Shown here piece after piece: positions 20,299 to 29,719 of a stretch of 64,000 bases of DNA. A model generated the notes under the pieces. That model worked only from the letters and a program-made list of their open reading frames with translations, did no database searches and had not been told where the DNA came from. The position numbers were made by a program, and so were the translations under genes. Every line of letters starts with the position of its first letter. Within the stretch, counting starts at the first letter, position 1. The stretch comes from Simplicispira sp. 125 (GTDB lineage Bacteria; Pseudomonadota; Gammaproteobacteria; Burkholderiales; Burkholderiaceae_C), in assembly GCF_003096555.1 (NCBI RefSeq), contig NZ_QEKM01000001.1:3782001-3846000 (forward strand), read 5' to 3'.

Positions 20299-21381
20299 AT
20301 GCCTTTTGACCGCAGCCAGCCCTACAACGACTTGCCCCTGCTGCCGCCGACGGTGGAGTTGGAGAGCAAAGCCGTGCTCAAACAAGCCATCGCCGCCAAC
20401 CGGGCGCTGGCCAATTTGCGCGGGCTGGCGGCGCAGATTCCCAATCAGGGTGTGCTGATCAACAGCATCGTGCTGCAAGAGGCGCGGCTGTCGTCCGAGA
20501 TTGAGAACATCGTGACCACCAACGATGAGCTGTACCGGGCCGACGCCGATGCGGATGCCGATGGCAAGACCGACCCGCACACCAAGGAAGTGCTGCGCTA
20601 CCGCCAGGCGCTGAACTTTGGCTTTAGCCAGTTGAAACACCGGCCGCTGGCGACCAATTTGTTCATCGACATTGTTCGCACCATCAAACAAGTGGACTTT
20701 GGAGTGCGCAAAGTGCCGGGCGTTGCCCTCAGAAATGCCGCGAAAGAAGTGGTGTACACGCCGCCGGTGGGCGAGGCCGTCATACGGGAAAAGCTGGCCA
20801 ACCTGGAGCAGTTCATTCATGCACAGGATGATTTGGACCCGCTGGTCAAAATGGCGGTGCTGCACTACCAGTTTGAGGCGATTCACCCGTTTGAAGACGG
20901 CAACGGCCGCACCGGGCGCATTGTGAATTTGCTGTATCTGGTGGAGCAGGGCTTGCTGGATATCCCGGTGCTGTTCTTGTCGCGCTACATACTGGCCAAC
21001 AAGTCAGGCTATTACCAAGGTTTGCGCGGGGTGACGGAGCAGCAGGATTGGGAAAGCTGGGTTCTGTACATGCTGCGTGCCGTGGAAAGCACGGCGCAGG
21101 AAACTTTTGACCAAGTGACGCGCATTCGGGTACTGATGGAGCAGGTGCGTGAGCAAGTGCAGCAGCAAGCGCCGGGCATCTACAGCAAAGACTTGGTGGA
21201 GGCGATTTTTCAGCACCCGTACACCAAAATTCAATTTTTGGTGAACGCCAACATCGCCAAACGCCAAACCGCTTCGAGCTACCTGCAAACCTTGGCTGGG
21301 CTGGGCGTGCTGCGCGCCAGCAAGCAAGGGCGGGAGATGTATTACATCAACGACGCGCTGTTTGCCGAGTTGGTGAAATGA
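20299..21381 (+). CDS. Fic-family protein (class II, AMP-transferase type) inside the hsd locus
   Basis: A 360-residue Fic protein. The full catalytic motif [12 protein letters not shown] is at residues 196-207, so adenylylation activity is likely. The N-terminal inhibitory motif (S/T)xxxE(G/N) is present as SSEIEN (65-70), which makes it a class II Fic with a built-in autoinhibitory glutamate (Glu69). The last 80 residues ([19 protein letters not shown], then EMYYIND) look like a winged helix. The short Asp/Ala run at 80-90 (DADADADG) is unusual. The gene sits between hsdS and hsdR on the same strand, is preceded by a dyad and followed by a terminator hairpin. Its target is unknown; a role in controlling or guarding the R-M system is inference. 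Confidence 0.93.
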   Translation: MPFDRSQPYNDLPLLPPTVELESKAVLKQAIAANRALANLRGLAAQIPNQGVLINSIVLQEARLSSEIENIVTTNDELYRADADADADGKTDPHTKEVLRYRQALNFGFSQLKHRPLATNLFIDIVRTIKQVDFGVRKVPGVALRNAAKEVVYTPPVGEAVIREKLANLEQFIHAQDDLDPLVKMAVLHYQFEAIHPFEDGNGRTGRIVNLLYLVEQGLLDIPVLFLSRYILANKSGYYQGLRGVTEQQDWESWVLYMLRAVESTAQETFDQVTRIRVLMEQVREQVQQQAPGIYSKDLVEAIFQHPYTKIQFLVNANIAKRQTASSYLQTLAGLGVLRASKQGREMYYINDALFAELVK

Positions 21382-21386
21382 CCATG

Positions 21387-21420
21387 AAATCGACACGTAC
21401 AGAAAATGTGTCGATTTTTT
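21387..21420 (+). terminator. Rho-independent terminator between fic and hsdR
   Basis: A perfect 10-base inverted repeat, AAATCGACAC (21387-21396) and GTGTCGATTT (21408-21417), with an 11-base loop and a T run that begins in the right arm. It lies six bases after the fic stop. It should reduce read-through into hsdR, implying a separate promoter or attenuated expression of the endonuclease subunit. A smaller dyad, GTCGA-N5-TCGAC, follows about 30 bases downstream. Confidence 0.75.
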
Positions 21421-21481
21421 GCGTAAAAATAAACATATCAAGGGCCTCATGTCGATGGCGTCGACACGAGGGAGGGGCGCC

Positions 21482-24400
21482 ATGACCGAAGACCAACTCG
21501 AACAAGAAACCCTGGCCTGGTTACAAGACCTGGGCTACGCGGTGCGCAGCGGCTTCGACATCGCCCCCGATGGCCCGAACCCACAGCGGGCGAATTACCG
21601 CGAGGTGCTGCTGCTGGGCCGCCTGCGCGAAGCCATGGCGCGGCTCAACCCCGGCATGCCTGCCGCCGCGCGTGAAGACGCGGTGCAGCAGGTGCAAAAC
21701 CTGGGCTTGCCTGCGCAGCTGGCGGCCAACCGGGCGTTTCACAGGCTGCTGGTGGGCGGCGTGCCGGTGCAGTACCAGCAGGGCGGTGAAACGCGGGGCG
21801 ACTTTGCGCGGCTGGTTGATTGGGCGGATGCATCGCGCAACGAGTTCTGGGCGGTGAACCAGTTCACCCTCAAAGGCCCGCACCACACGCGCCGGCCCGA
21901 CATTGTGTTGTTCGTCAACGGCCTGCCGCTGGTGCTGCTGGAGTTGAAAAACCCGGCCGACCAGGAGGCCAGCATCTGGAAGGCTTACGACCAGATTCAG
22001 ACCTACAAAGAGCAAATCCCCGACCTGTTTCAGTTCAACGAGGTGCTGGTGATTGCCGATGGCAGCGAGGCGCGCCTGGGCTCGCTCTCGGCCAACGCTG
22101 AGCGCTTCATGCAGTGGCGCACGATTGACGGCGTGCAGCTCGACCCGCTGGGCCAGTTCAACGAGCTGGAAACGCTGGTGCGCGGCGTGCTGGCGCCGCA
22201 ATACTTATTGGACTACCTGCGCTTTTTTGTACTGTTCGAGGACGACGGCCAGCTCATAAAGAAGATTGCCGGCTACCACCAGTTCCATGCGGTGCGCGCC
22301 GCTATTGGGCATGTGGTGGCTGCGTCGCGCGAGGGGCTTGCTACCAGCCAGCGCGGCAAAGGCGGCGTGGTGTGGCACACGCAGGGCAGCGGCAAAAGCA
22401 TCACCATGACCTGCTTTGCCGCCCGCGTGATGCAGGAGCCGGCGATGGAGAACCCCACCATCGTTGTCATCACCGACCGCAACGACCTCGACGGCCAGCT
22501 GTTTGGCGTGTTCAGCTTGGGCGCCGACCTGCTGCGCGAGCAGCCGGTGCAGGCCAGCACGCGCCCGGCCTTGCGCCAGCTGCTGGCCAATCGGCCGTCG
22601 GGCGGCATTGTGTTCGCGACCATCCAGAAGTTCATGCCGGGCGAGGACGAGGATGTGTTCCCGGTGCTCTCCGAGCGCCACAACATCGTGGTGATTGCCG
22701 ATGAAGCGCACCGCACGCAGTACGGGTTTGAGGCCAAGCTCAAGACGCGCAAGCAAAATTTCAAGCCAAATGTGCCTCTAGCGCTTGATGCACAAGCGCA
22801 AGCAGCTACTAAAAGCATAGTGACCAGCGATGCTGGCAGCAGCGCCGTGCATGCCGAGTTTGCTTCGCCCGAATACACCACGCACTACCAAGCCGGTTAC
22901 GCCCAGCACCTGCGCGATGCGCTGCCCAACGCCACCTTCGTCGCGTTCACCGGCACGCCGGTCAGCAGCCAGGACCGCGACACGCGCGCCGTGTTTGGCG
23001 ACTACATCCATGTCTACGACATGCAGCAGGCCAAGGAAGACGGCGCCACGGTGGCCATCTATTACGAAAGCCGTCTCGCCAAGCTGCGACTCAAAGACGA
23101 CGACCTGGCCCTGCTCGACGCAGAAGTGGACGAGCTGGCCGAGGACGAAGAGGAAAGCACTCAGGCCCAGCTCAAAAGCCGCTGGGCCGCATTGGAAAAA
23201 GTGGTGGGCGCCACGCCGCGCATTGCCAGCGTGGCGGCCGACCTGGTGGCGCATTTTGAAGAGCGGAGCAAAGCCCAGGACGGCAAAGCCATGGTGGTAG
23301 CGATGAGCCGCGACATCTGCGTGCACCTGTACGATGAAATCGTGCGCCTGCGCCCCGACTGGCACAGCGCAGACCCGGAGCAGGGCGCCATCAAGGTGGT
23401 GATGACCGGCAGCGCCAGCGACAAGGCTTTATTGCGAGCGCACATCTACAGCGCCCAGGTCAAAAAGCGGTTGGAAAAGCGCTTCAAGGACCCGGCTGAC
23501 CCGCTGCGCATGGTCATCGTGCGCGACATGTGGCTCACGGGGTTTGACGCGCCCTGCGTGCACACCATGTACGTGGACAAGCCCATGAAGGGCCACAACC
23601 TGATGCAGGCCATTGCCCGCGTGAACCGTGTGTTCAAGGACAAGCAGGGCGGCCTGGTGGTGGACTACATCGGCATCGGCAACGAGCTCAAAGCCGCGAT
23701 GAAGGAATACACCGCGAGCCAGGGCCGAGGCAAACCCACGGTGGACGCACACGAGGCGCTCTCCTTGTTGTTCGAAAAAATGGACGTGCTGCGCAGCCTG
23801 CTGCACGGCTACGACTGGTCAGGTTTTTTGACGGGCGGACACAAGGCCCTGGCCGGGGCGGCCAACCATGTGCTGGGGATTCGGTCAGCCAACAAAGACA
23901 GCCAGCAAGACGGAAAGCGCCGCTTTGCCGACGCGGCGGTGGCCATGGGCCAGGCATTCAGCCTGTGCTGCACGCTGGACGAAGCCAAGGCGCTGCGCGA
24001 AGAGGTGGCATTCTTCCAGGCGGTGAAAGTGATTTTGACCAAGCGCGATGTGACGGCGCAGAAACGGACCGATGCGCAGCGCGACGCAGCCATCCGCCAG
24101 ATCATCAGCCAGGCGGTGGTGAGCGAGCGCGTGGTGGATATTTTTGACGCCGTGGGGCTGGATAAGCCCAACATCGGCCTGCTCGACGATGAATTTCTGG
24201 CCCAGGTGAAAAACCTGCCCGAGCGCAACCTGGCCGTGGAGCTGCTGGAGCGCCTGCTAGAAGGTGAAATCAAGGCCAAATTTGCCACCAACGTGGTGCA
24301 GCAGCGCAAGTTCTCAGACTTGCTGACCAGTGTGATCGCGCGTTACCAGAACCGCAGCATCGAAACGGCGCAGGTGATGGAAGAGCTGGTGGACATGGCC

Positions 24401-24727
24401 AAAAAGTTTCGCCAGGCGGCGGGCCGGGGCGAGGCGCTGGGCCTGTCTGAAGACGAGGTGCGCTTTTACGACGCCCTGGCCAACAACGAGTCGGCCGTGA
24501 AAGAGCTGACCGACGAAACCCTGAAAAAGATCGCCCATGAACTGACCGACAACCTGCGCAAGAACATCACCGTCGACTGGAGCCAGCGCGAGAGCGTGCG
24601 TGCCAGCCTGCGCCTGATGGTCAAGCGTATCTTGCGCAAATACAAATACCCGCCAGATTTGCAGGACGCGGCCGTGGAGTTGGTGTTGCAGCAGGCCGCG
24701 GTGCTGGGTGAGAGCTGGGCCGCTTGA
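21482..24727 (+). CDS. hsdR: Type I restriction endonuclease subunit HsdR
   Basis: A 1081-residue motor/nuclease subunit. The N-terminal PD-(D/E)xK nuclease is visible as Asp140 (RRPDIVLF) and Glu154-x-Lys156 (LELK). The translocase has Walker A TQGSGKS (300-306), DEAH (407-410), FTGTP (489-493) and a motif VI region [10 protein letters not shown]. The start at 21482 was chosen because the preceding frame overlaps the terminator region. Residues about 425-448, between DEAH and FTGTP, are encoded by a copy of the interspersed palindromic element inserted in frame. Expression may be separated from hsdMS-fic by the terminator. It should cut unmethylated DNA after translocation. Confidence 0.96.
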   Translation: MTEDQLEQETLAWLQDLGYAVRSGFDIAPDGPNPQRANYREVLLLGRLREAMARLNPGMPAAAREDAVQQVQNLGLPAQLAANRAFHRLLVGGVPVQYQQGGETRGDFARLVDWADASRNEFWAVNQFTLKGPHHTRRPDIVLFVNGLPLVLLELKNPADQEASIWKAYDQIQTYKEQIPDLFQFNEVLVIADGSEARLGSLSANAERFMQWRTIDGVQLDPLGQFNELETLVRGVLAPQYLLDYLRFFVLFEDDGQLIKKIAGYHQFHAVRAAIGHVVAASREGLATSQRGKGGVVWHTQGSGKSITMTCFAARVMQEPAMENPTIVVITDRNDLDGQLFGVFSLGADLLREQPVQASTRPALRQLLANRPSGGIVFATIQKFMPGEDEDVFPVLSERHNIVVIADEAHRTQYGFEAKLKTRKQNFKPNVPLALDAQAQAATKSIVTSDAGSSAVHAEFASPEYTTHYQAGYAQHLRDALPNATFVAFTGTPVSSQDRDTRAVFGDYIHVYDMQQAKEDGATVAIYYESRLAKLRLKDDDLALLDAEVDELAEDEEESTQAQLKSRWAALEKVVGATPRIASVAADLVAHFEERSKAQDGKAMVVAMSRDICVHLYDEIVRLRPDWHSADPEQGAIKVVMTGSASDKALLRAHIYSAQVKKRLEKRFKDPADPLRMVIVRDMWLTGFDAPCVHTMYVDKPMKGHNLMQAIARVNRVFKDKQGGLVVDYIGIGNELKAAMKEYTASQGRGKPTVDAHEALSLLFEKMDVLRSLLHGYDWSGFLTGGHKALAGAANHVLGIRSANKDSQQDGKRRFADAAVAMGQAFSLCCTLDEAKALREEVAFFQAVKVILTKRDVTAQKRTDAQRDAAIRQIISQAVVSERVVDIFDAVGLDKPNIGLLDDEFLAQVKNLPERNLAVELLERLLEGEIKAKFATNVVQQRKFSDLLTSVIARYQNRSIETAQVMEELVDMAKKFRQAAGRGEALGLSEDEVRFYDALANNESAVKELTDETLKKIAHELTDNLRKNITVDWSQRESVRASLRLMVKRILRKYKYPPDLQDAAVELVLQQAAVLGESWAA
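22755..22823 (-). repeat. Interspersed palindromic element inserted in frame in hsdR
   Basis: On the minus strand this matches the intergenic copies: an AGTAGCT flank, a stem of TTGCGCTT with AAGCGCTA around a 7-nt loop, then a GAGGC...GGCTTGAAAT tail. On the plus strand the stem is TAGCGCTT (22779-22786) and AAGCGCAA (22794-22801). It is read as hsdR codons (phase GCG-CTT), giving a peptide rich in Ala, Gln and Lys. Confidence 0.85.
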
Positions 24728-24883
24728 CACAAGGCACGCCGCTGTCGGCCCCCAGTCCTACGCGCAGAGCGGGCGATGCCGCACACGCGGCGCCCGGGGG
24801 TGTTCTTAGCATGGTGGACAGGGGTTCAGCGCTTCGGCGCCGGGGCCTCCGGCCCTTCCAACACTCTACGGACACCTATCACC

Positions 24884-25387
24884 ATGAAATCCATGCTCAA
24901 GACCTGTGCGGCCCTCGCCGCAGCCTCCGTTCTGCTCGTCGCCTGCGGCGGTGGCAATGACGACGACCCTACCCCCAGCAACGAACCCGGCGTGCTGACC
25001 GTGACCAACGCCACGCTCTCCGGCCTCAACGGTATTTATGGCAATGGTGCGTTGAACCTCACCGCCGTGGACCAGGTCAACCCGATTGGCTCGGTGCCCG
25101 AGTTGTGCACCTTCCGTTTTGACGGGGCCAACAAGGTGGGCTCTCCGGCCACGGCGTTTGGTGACATCCGTTATCGCTCCGGTGCAGTCGACGGCATCTA
25201 CCAGGCCTTTCTGACCTTTGATGGCAAGGAGTACGCCAGCACCGAAGCCACCGACTCGTCTGTGCTGCGCGAGAGCGACCAGGTGCGCTTCAGCGGCAAG
25301 ACGCTGACCGCCACCGATGGCTCGGCTGCCACGCTGCGCGTGACCGGCATCGTGCCCATGCGGCCGAACCGCCCTCTGGGCTGCTGA
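24884..25387 (+). CDS. Putative lipoprotein of unknown function
   Basis: A 167-residue secreted protein that I do not recognise. The signal peptide is followed by a lipobox (VLLVAC, Cys21), then a Gly/Asp-rich linker (GGGNDDDPTPSNEPG) and a compact domain of about 130 residues with one further pair of cysteines (ELCTF and the final RPLGC). The frame is open upstream to 24776, but the ATG at 24884 gives a proper signal peptide. It should be anchored to a membrane leaflet facing the periplasm. It ends in a clear terminator, so it is probably monocistronic. Confidence 0.8.
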   Translation: MKSMLKTCAALAAASVLLVACGGGNDDDPTPSNEPGVLTVTNATLSGLNGIYGNGALNLTAVDQVNPIGSVPELCTFRFDGANKVGSPATAFGDIRYRSGAVDGIYQAFLTFDGKEYASTEATDSSVLRESDQVRFSGKTLTATDGSAATLRVTGIVPMRPNRPLGC

Positions 25388-25458
25388 TCGCGGTCCTGCG
25401 CTCTCTCCCGTTGTCGGGATCATCTCCTCCGTTCTGGCCTTTTCCCTGGCCGGACTGG

Positions 25459-25489
25459 GCCCCGCTGCCCCGGCAGCGGGGCTGTTTTT
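25459..25489 (+). terminator. Rho-independent terminator after the lipoprotein gene
   Basis: A GC-rich stem, GCCCCGCTG (25459-25467) with CAGCGGGGC (25474-25482), followed by TGTTTTT. It lies about 70 bases after the lipoprotein stop codon. Confidence 0.85.
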
Positions 25490-25549
25490 GTGGTGCGCGG
25501 CCTGCGCACCGTCACAATGGCGTGTGGCTCTTGCTGACCGCTGACACCC

Positions 25550-25891
25550 ATGCCCCCGCCCCTTTCCGCTGAACACACCGTGGTCTGGCTGCACCCCGGC
25601 GCCCCACCCAAACCGCCCGAAGGCGCGCCGTGCAACGGCTGCGGCCTGTGCTGCCTGACCGAGCCGTGCCCGCTGGGCATGCTGGTCTCGCGGCGCAGGC
25701 GCGGGGCCTGCGTGGCCCTGCGCTGGAGCGATGCGCAGCAGCGCTACCTGTGCGGCATGCTGTCAGACCCCGGCGGCGTGACCGGGCTGACCCATCCCTG
25801 GGCAGTGCGTGCCCTGGCCGCGCTGGCCCGGCGGTCGATTGCCGCAGGCGTGGGCTGCGATGCGCAACTGCGGGCGCAGTTGCCCGAATAG
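25550..25891 (+). CDS. Small cysteine-rich protein (YkgJ-like CxxCxxCC)
   Basis: A 113-residue soluble protein. The cluster CNGCGLCCLTEPCPLG at residues 28-43 has the CxxCxxCC pattern of the YkgJ/Fe-Zn-chelating family, and further cysteines occur in GACVALRW, YLCGML and VGCDAQL. A metal-binding role is likely from the family; nothing more specific can be said. It is separated from the oxidase operon by 270 bases that hold a diverged palindromic element and a possible FNR-type site. Confidence 0.7.
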   Translation: MPPPLSAEHTVVWLHPGAPPKPPEGAPCNGCGLCCLTEPCPLGMLVSRRRRGACVALRWSDAQQRYLCGMLSDPGGVTGLTHPWAVRALAALARRSIAAGVGCDAQLRAQLPE

Positions 25892-25904
25892 CGCAATACT
25901 TCTC

Positions 25905-25980
25905 GATTGCTATATTAATAATAGCTGTCAGCGCTTGATGGTATTGCGTAATACCTGCTTTTTACATAAATTTTGAATGG
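25905..25980 (+). repeat. Diverged interspersed palindromic element
   Basis: The left flank is recognisable (GATTGCTATATTAATAATAG, then CAGCGCTTGATG), but the right arm of the usual stem has been replaced by the inverted repeat GGTATTGCGTAATACC (25940-25955). The sequence CGCAATAC just upstream (25892-25899) can also pair with GTATTGCG. The right flank (CTTTTTACATAAATTTTGAA) again resembles other copies. Confidence 0.55.
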
Positions 25981-26109
25981 TGCCTCAAGTCGTTGCCCGG
26001 TGGGTAACACTGGTGCGGGCAGGGGTTTGATGGCGGTATTGAATATCCATTTCTAATGAATCTTAGAATCCGGCGCACAGCCTCTTAGCACATGCGTCGT
26101 TATGGAGGT

Positions 26110-26123
26110 TTGAAGTACATCAA
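26110..26123. promoter_or_regulatory. Possible FNR/Anr-type box upstream of ccoN
   Basis: TTGAA-GTAC-ATCAA differs by one base from the FNR consensus TTGAT-N4-ATCAA. Oxygen-regulated control would suit a cbb3-type oxidase. Its centre is only about 45 bases before the start codon, which leaves little room for a classical activated promoter, so the call is weak. Confidence 0.35.
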
Positions 26124-26161
26124 CAAAAACCGGCGCACGCCAGCGGAAAGGAAACCCACCC

Positions 26162-27817
26162 ATGGACAGCGCGATACTGAGTTTGCTGGGGGCTTTTCTG
26201 CTCTCGATCATGGGGCTGTTTGTCTTCATCTGGTCGATGCGCAAGGGCTTGCTGGTCGAGAATCCCCGGGCGGCATCGGTCATCTTTGCGCCGGGTGAGT
26301 TGGGCAAGGTCGACGATCCGGCGCTGCAGGGTGGGGCGCAAGAGCGCCTGCAGGGCGCTGCCGCTGCCCCGGGCGAGAGCGACCACGTTGCCGACCCGGA
26401 CGAGCTGCGCCACCGCATCGAGGCCGACCACTCCACCGCGTTCCCGGTGTTCATGTTCATTGCGTTTGCCTGCTTCTGGCTGGTGCTCGGCTCCCTGGCG
26501 GGGCTCACCGCGTCGCTCAAGCTGCACATGCCCGACTGGATGGTGGGCGAGGCGTGGCAAACCTTTGGGCGCATCCGCACGGTGCACCTCACTGCCGTGC
26601 TGTATGGCTGGATCACCAATGCCGCGCTGGCCGTCATCATCTGGCTGCTGCCGCGCCTGCTGCGCACGCATCTGGTGGGCGCCATGTGGGTGATGCTGGG
26701 CGGTGCGCTCATCAATACCGGCATTGCCAGCGCCATTGGCGCCATCGGCTCGGGCTGGACGGACGGCATGGAATACCTGGAGATCCCATGGCAGATCGGG
26801 CTCTTCATCGTCGCCGGGTTCGTCTGCATCATTGGCCCGGTGCTCTACACCCTGGTCAACCGCAAGGTCGAGTCGCTCTATGTCACGGTCTGGTACCACG
26901 TCGCGGCGCTGCTCTGGATTGCGCTGCTGTTCATCGTTGCCAAGCTGCCCGGCGTGCACACCGGCGTGCAGCAGGCCACCACCAACTGGTGGTACGGCCA
27001 CAACGTGCTGGGCCTGTGGTTTACGCCGGTGAGTGTGGGGGCCATTTACTACTTCTTGCCCAAAATCATCGGACGGCCGGTGCGCTCGTACAACCTGTCC
27101 ATCCTCGGGTTTTGGACGCTGGCTTTCTTTTACGGCCAGGTGGGCGGCCACCACCTGATCGGCGGGCCCATTCCGGGTTGGCTGACCACCTTGTCCATTG
27201 TGCAGAGCATGATGATGATCATTCCCGTGGCGGCCTTCACCATCAACATGGCCGGCACCATGTGGGGGCGCATGCACCTGGCGCGCTATTCGCCCACGCT
27301 GCGCTTCATGATGTTTGGCGGCTTCATGTACATGCTGTCGTCGCTGCAGGGCTCGCTGGAGGCGCTGCGCAGCGTGAACCAGGTGGCGCATTTCACGCAT
27401 TTCACCGTGGCACACGCCCACCTGGGGGCCTATGCCTTCGTCACTATGGTGCTGTTTGGTGCCATCTACTTCATGCTGCCGCGCGTGCTGCACTGGGAGT
27501 GGCCGTATCCGCGCCTGATCACGCTGCAGTTCTGGCTGGCGGTGGTCGGCATCAGTATCTATTTCGTGGGCCTGTCCATCGGTGGCTGGCTGCAGGGCCT
27601 GGCCATGCTCGATGCCTCGCGGCCCTTCATGGAGTCGGTGGCGCTCACCGTGCCTTACCTGCAGTGGCGCAGCGTGGGGGGCTCGCTGATGGTGCTCAGC
27701 CACCTCGTCTTTGTCGGCCATTTCCTGGCCATGGCGCTGCGCTTTGGCCCCACACGTACCGGTGCGGCCCTGTTCACGCCGCCTGCCAAGGGCATGGAGT
27801 TCGCACATGGAGAATGA
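26162..27817 (+). CDS. ccoN: cbb3-type cytochrome c oxidase subunit I with CcoS-like N-terminus
   Basis: A 551-residue haem-copper oxidase subunit. Copper B ligands are WWYGHN and the His pair in GGHHLIGG. A Tyr six residues before that pair (FYGQVGGHH) matches the cross-linked tyrosine of cbb3 oxidases, which argues for oxygen rather than nitric oxide reduction. Haem ligands are His in IRTVHLTAVLYG and in THFTVAHAHLG. The first 55 residues (one membrane span, then FIWSMRKGLLVEN) resemble the small assembly protein CcoS, followed by a linker of about 45 residues, so this looks like a CcoS-CcoN fusion. It overlaps ccoO by 11 bases. Confidence 0.9.
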   Translation: MDSAILSLLGAFLLSIMGLFVFIWSMRKGLLVENPRAASVIFAPGELGKVDDPALQGGAQERLQGAAAAPGESDHVADPDELRHRIEADHSTAFPVFMFIAFACFWLVLGSLAGLTASLKLHMPDWMVGEAWQTFGRIRTVHLTAVLYGWITNAALAVIIWLLPRLLRTHLVGAMWVMLGGALINTGIASAIGAIGSGWTDGMEYLEIPWQIGLFIVAGFVCIIGPVLYTLVNRKVESLYVTVWYHVAALLWIALLFIVAKLPGVHTGVQQATTNWWYGHNVLGLWFTPVSVGAIYYFLPKIIGRPVRSYNLSILGFWTLAFFYGQVGGHHLIGGPIPGWLTTLSIVQSMMMIIPVAAFTINMAGTMWGRMHLARYSPTLRFMMFGGFMYMLSSLQGSLEALRSVNQVAHFTHFTVAHAHLGAYAFVTMVLFGAIYFMLPRVLHWEWPYPRLITLQFWLAVVGISIYFVGLSIGGWLQGLAMLDASRPFMESVALTVPYLQWRSVGGSLMVLSHLVFVGHFLAMALRFGPTRTGAALFTPPAKGMEFAHGE

Positions 27818-28445
27818 AGTCAAACTCGCTGCCGGTGCCATGGTGGCGCTGGCTGTCGCCACGGCTGCACTGGTCGTCATGCCCTATATGCAGGTGCGCG
27901 ACATCACGCCGCCCGAAGGCCTCAAGCCCTACAGCAGCGCCGAGCTGCGCGGGCGGCAGGTGTACATCGCCAATGGCTGCGTGTACTGCCATACACAGCA
28001 ACCGCGCGACCGCAACCTGGGGCCCGACGGCGAGCGCGGCTGGGGCCGGGCATCGGTGCCGGGCGACTATTTTTACGACAAGCCGCACCTGCTGGGCAGC
28101 ATGCGCACCGGGCCTGACCTGTTCAACATCGGCGCACGCCAGCCCAGCAAAGACTGGCAACTGGGGCACCTGTACCAGCCCCGGGCCTACGTGCCGGGAT
28201 CGATCATGCCGTCGTACCCCTATCTGTTCGAGACCAAGGCCGCAGCGGAGCCGGGCGACGAGGTGGTCAAGCTTCCGCCCGGCCAGACCCCTGCCGGGCA
28301 GGTGGTGGTGGCACGGCCCGAGGCGCTGGATCTGGTGAAGTACCTGCAGGGCCTGAACCACACCTACCCGGTGCTGCCGCCCGCCGTGCAGGCGGCCCCG
28401 GCCGCGACGGCACCCTCTGCAACCGCTGCACCACCCGCGTCCTGA
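27807..28445 (+). CDS. ccoO: cbb3-type oxidase monohaem cytochrome c subunit
   Basis: A 212-residue CcoO-type protein with one N-terminal membrane anchor (residues 5-25) and a periplasmic haem-c domain. The haem motif is CVYCH in VYIANGCVYCHTQQ. The conserved CcoO segments RTGPDLFNIGAR and the axial-Met region PGSIMPSYPYL are present. The C-terminus is an Ala/Pro-rich tail. It overlaps ccoN, so the subunits are made together. It should pass electrons to CcoN. No CcoP or CcoQ gene follows. Confidence 0.92.
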   Translation: MENEVKLAAGAMVALAVATAALVVMPYMQVRDITPPEGLKPYSSAELRGRQVYIANGCVYCHTQQPRDRNLGPDGERGWGRASVPGDYFYDKPHLLGSMRTGPDLFNIGARQPSKDWQLGHLYQPRAYVPGSIMPSYPYLFETKAAAEPGDEVVKLPPGQTPAGQVVVARPEALDLVKYLQGLNHTYPVLPPAVQAAPAATAPSATAAPPAS

Positions 28446-28461
28446 ACACTGCGAGGCCCCC

Positions 28462-29073
28462 ATGACCCAAGAATCCGATACCGACCACCGGGCCCAGGAG
28501 CGCGAAAACGCCGAACCCGAGGAGCGCATCCGTCCCGTGCCGCTGGCCGCGGCTGCCATCACCCTGGCCATGGTGCTGTTTGGCGTGGTCTACATCTTCA
28601 TCTCCGATCCCTTCGGCAACGCCAGCCTGGGTGACCGCCGCACGGTAGCCGACTTGTCAGGCCCGGTGCCTGCCGCTGCGGGTGCCGCAGTGGATGGCAA
28701 AGCCGTGTTCGCTGCGCAGTGCGCCGCGTGCCACCAGGCGACCGGCAAGGGCCTGCCCGGCGTGTTCCCGCCGCTCGATGGGTCGGAATGGGTGCAGGGC
28801 GACACGCGCATCCTGGCCAACATCCTGCTGCACGGCGTCACTGGCGAGATCAGCGTGGCGGGTGCCAGCTACAACGGCGCCATGCCCGCGTTCCAGCAAC
28901 TGGGCGACGCCGAGCTGGCCGCCGTGGCCAGCTACATCCGCAGCGCCTGGTCGAACAAGGCCGAGGCCCTGCCGACCACGCTGTTTGAACAAGAACGCCA
29001 GGCCGGCAGCGCCCGCACCACGCCCTTTGAGGGCGGCGCGGCGCTCAAGGCGCTGGCGGGTAAACCGGCCTGA
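28462..29073 (+). CDS. Membrane-anchored monohaem cytochrome c
   Basis: A 203-residue class I cytochrome c with a cytosolic acidic N-terminus (MTQESDTDHRAQERENAEPE), one membrane span at about 27-48, and a periplasmic haem domain with CAACH (AAQCAACHQATGKG). The likely axial Met is in NGAMPAFQQL. It lies 16 bases after ccoO and probably takes the place of the dihaem CcoP as electron entry subunit of this oxidase; that role is inferred from position and topology. Confidence 0.9.
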   Translation: MTQESDTDHRAQERENAEPEERIRPVPLAAAAITLAMVLFGVVYIFISDPFGNASLGDRRTVADLSGPVPAAAGAAVDGKAVFAAQCAACHQATGKGLPGVFPPLDGSEWVQGDTRILANILLHGVTGEISVAGASYNGAMPAFQQLGDAELAAVASYIRSAWSNKAEALPTTLFEQERQAGSARTTPFEGGAALKALAGKPA

Positions 29074-29080
29074 GCACGCC

Positions 29081-29719
29081 ATGCTGCGCACCGCCTTGCT
29101 CAGCGCCCTGCTGGTGCTGGCAGGCTATGCCAGCGCTGCCTGGCTGACGCACGACTTCCAGGTCTGGACGGCCGAAGGCGCGCGCCGCCTGGAGGTGGCG
29201 CAGCACCCCGTGCCCGTGCCGCCGGTCACGGTGGAAGGCCCGGGCATCGCGGCGCAGAGCCTGCCCACGCTGCTGGCGCAGGGCGGCGGTGTCACCCTGG
29301 TCGACTTCGTTTACACCCGCTGCCAGACGGTGTGCTTGTCGCTGGGCAGCAGCTTCCAGCAGTTGCAGGCGGCCCTGCAGGCCGACCGCAACGCAGGGGC
29401 CACACCCAAGGTGCGCCTGCTGTCCATCAGCTTTGATGGCGCGCATGACACGCCTGCGGTGTTGCAGGCCTATGCGCGCTCACTGCAGGCCGACCCGGCG
29501 CTGTGGCACTGGGTGCGCGTGCCCGACGCAGCAGAGCAGCAAGCGCTGCTGCAGCGCCTGGGTGTGGTGGTGGTGCCCGATGGGCGCGGCGACTACGAGC
29601 ACAACGCGGCCTTTCTGGTGCTGGACGCGCAGGGCCGCATGGTGCGGGTGTTTGACCTGGCCGAGCAGCAGTTGGCGCTGGACTCTGCGCGCCACCTGGC
29701 AAAAGGGGGGCGGCTGTGA
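29081..29719 (+). CDS. SCO1/SenC-family copper chaperone
   Basis: A 212-residue thioredoxin-fold protein with an N-terminal membrane anchor. The copper-binding CxxxC is in YTRCQTVC, and the third ligand His is in YEHNAAFLVLD. SCO proteins deliver copper to oxidases; here the substrate is most likely the CuB site of the CcoN encoded three genes upstream. Usual cbb3 clusters carry other assembly genes (ccoGHIS), so a SCO gene inside the operon is less common. It overlaps the next gene (GTGA). Confidence 0.9.
   Translation: MLRTALLSALLVLAGYASAAWLTHDFQVWTAEGARRLEVAQHPVPVPPVTVEGPGIAAQSLPTLLAQGGGVTLVDFVYTRCQTVCLSLGSSFQQLQAALQADRNAGATPKVRLLSISFDGAHDTPAVLQAYARSLQADPALWHWVRVPDAAEQQALLQRLGVVVVPDGRGDYEHNAAFLVLDAQGRMVRVFDLAEQQLALDSARHLAKGGRL

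Noticed and set aside
20299..21381. Fic as part of a toxin-antitoxin pair
   Set aside because: No small antitoxin gene adjoins it; the inhibitory motif is in the protein itself (class II).
26162..27817. Nitric oxide reductase instead of an oxidase
   Set aside because: The tyrosine six residues before the HH pair is kept, and the partner is a CcoO-type cytochrome; NorB-type glutamates were not seen.
26120..27880. Open frame of nearly 590 codons opposite ccoN
   Set aside because: The plus-strand gene has all metal ligands; the antisense translation is low-complexity His/Gln/Arg/Asp.
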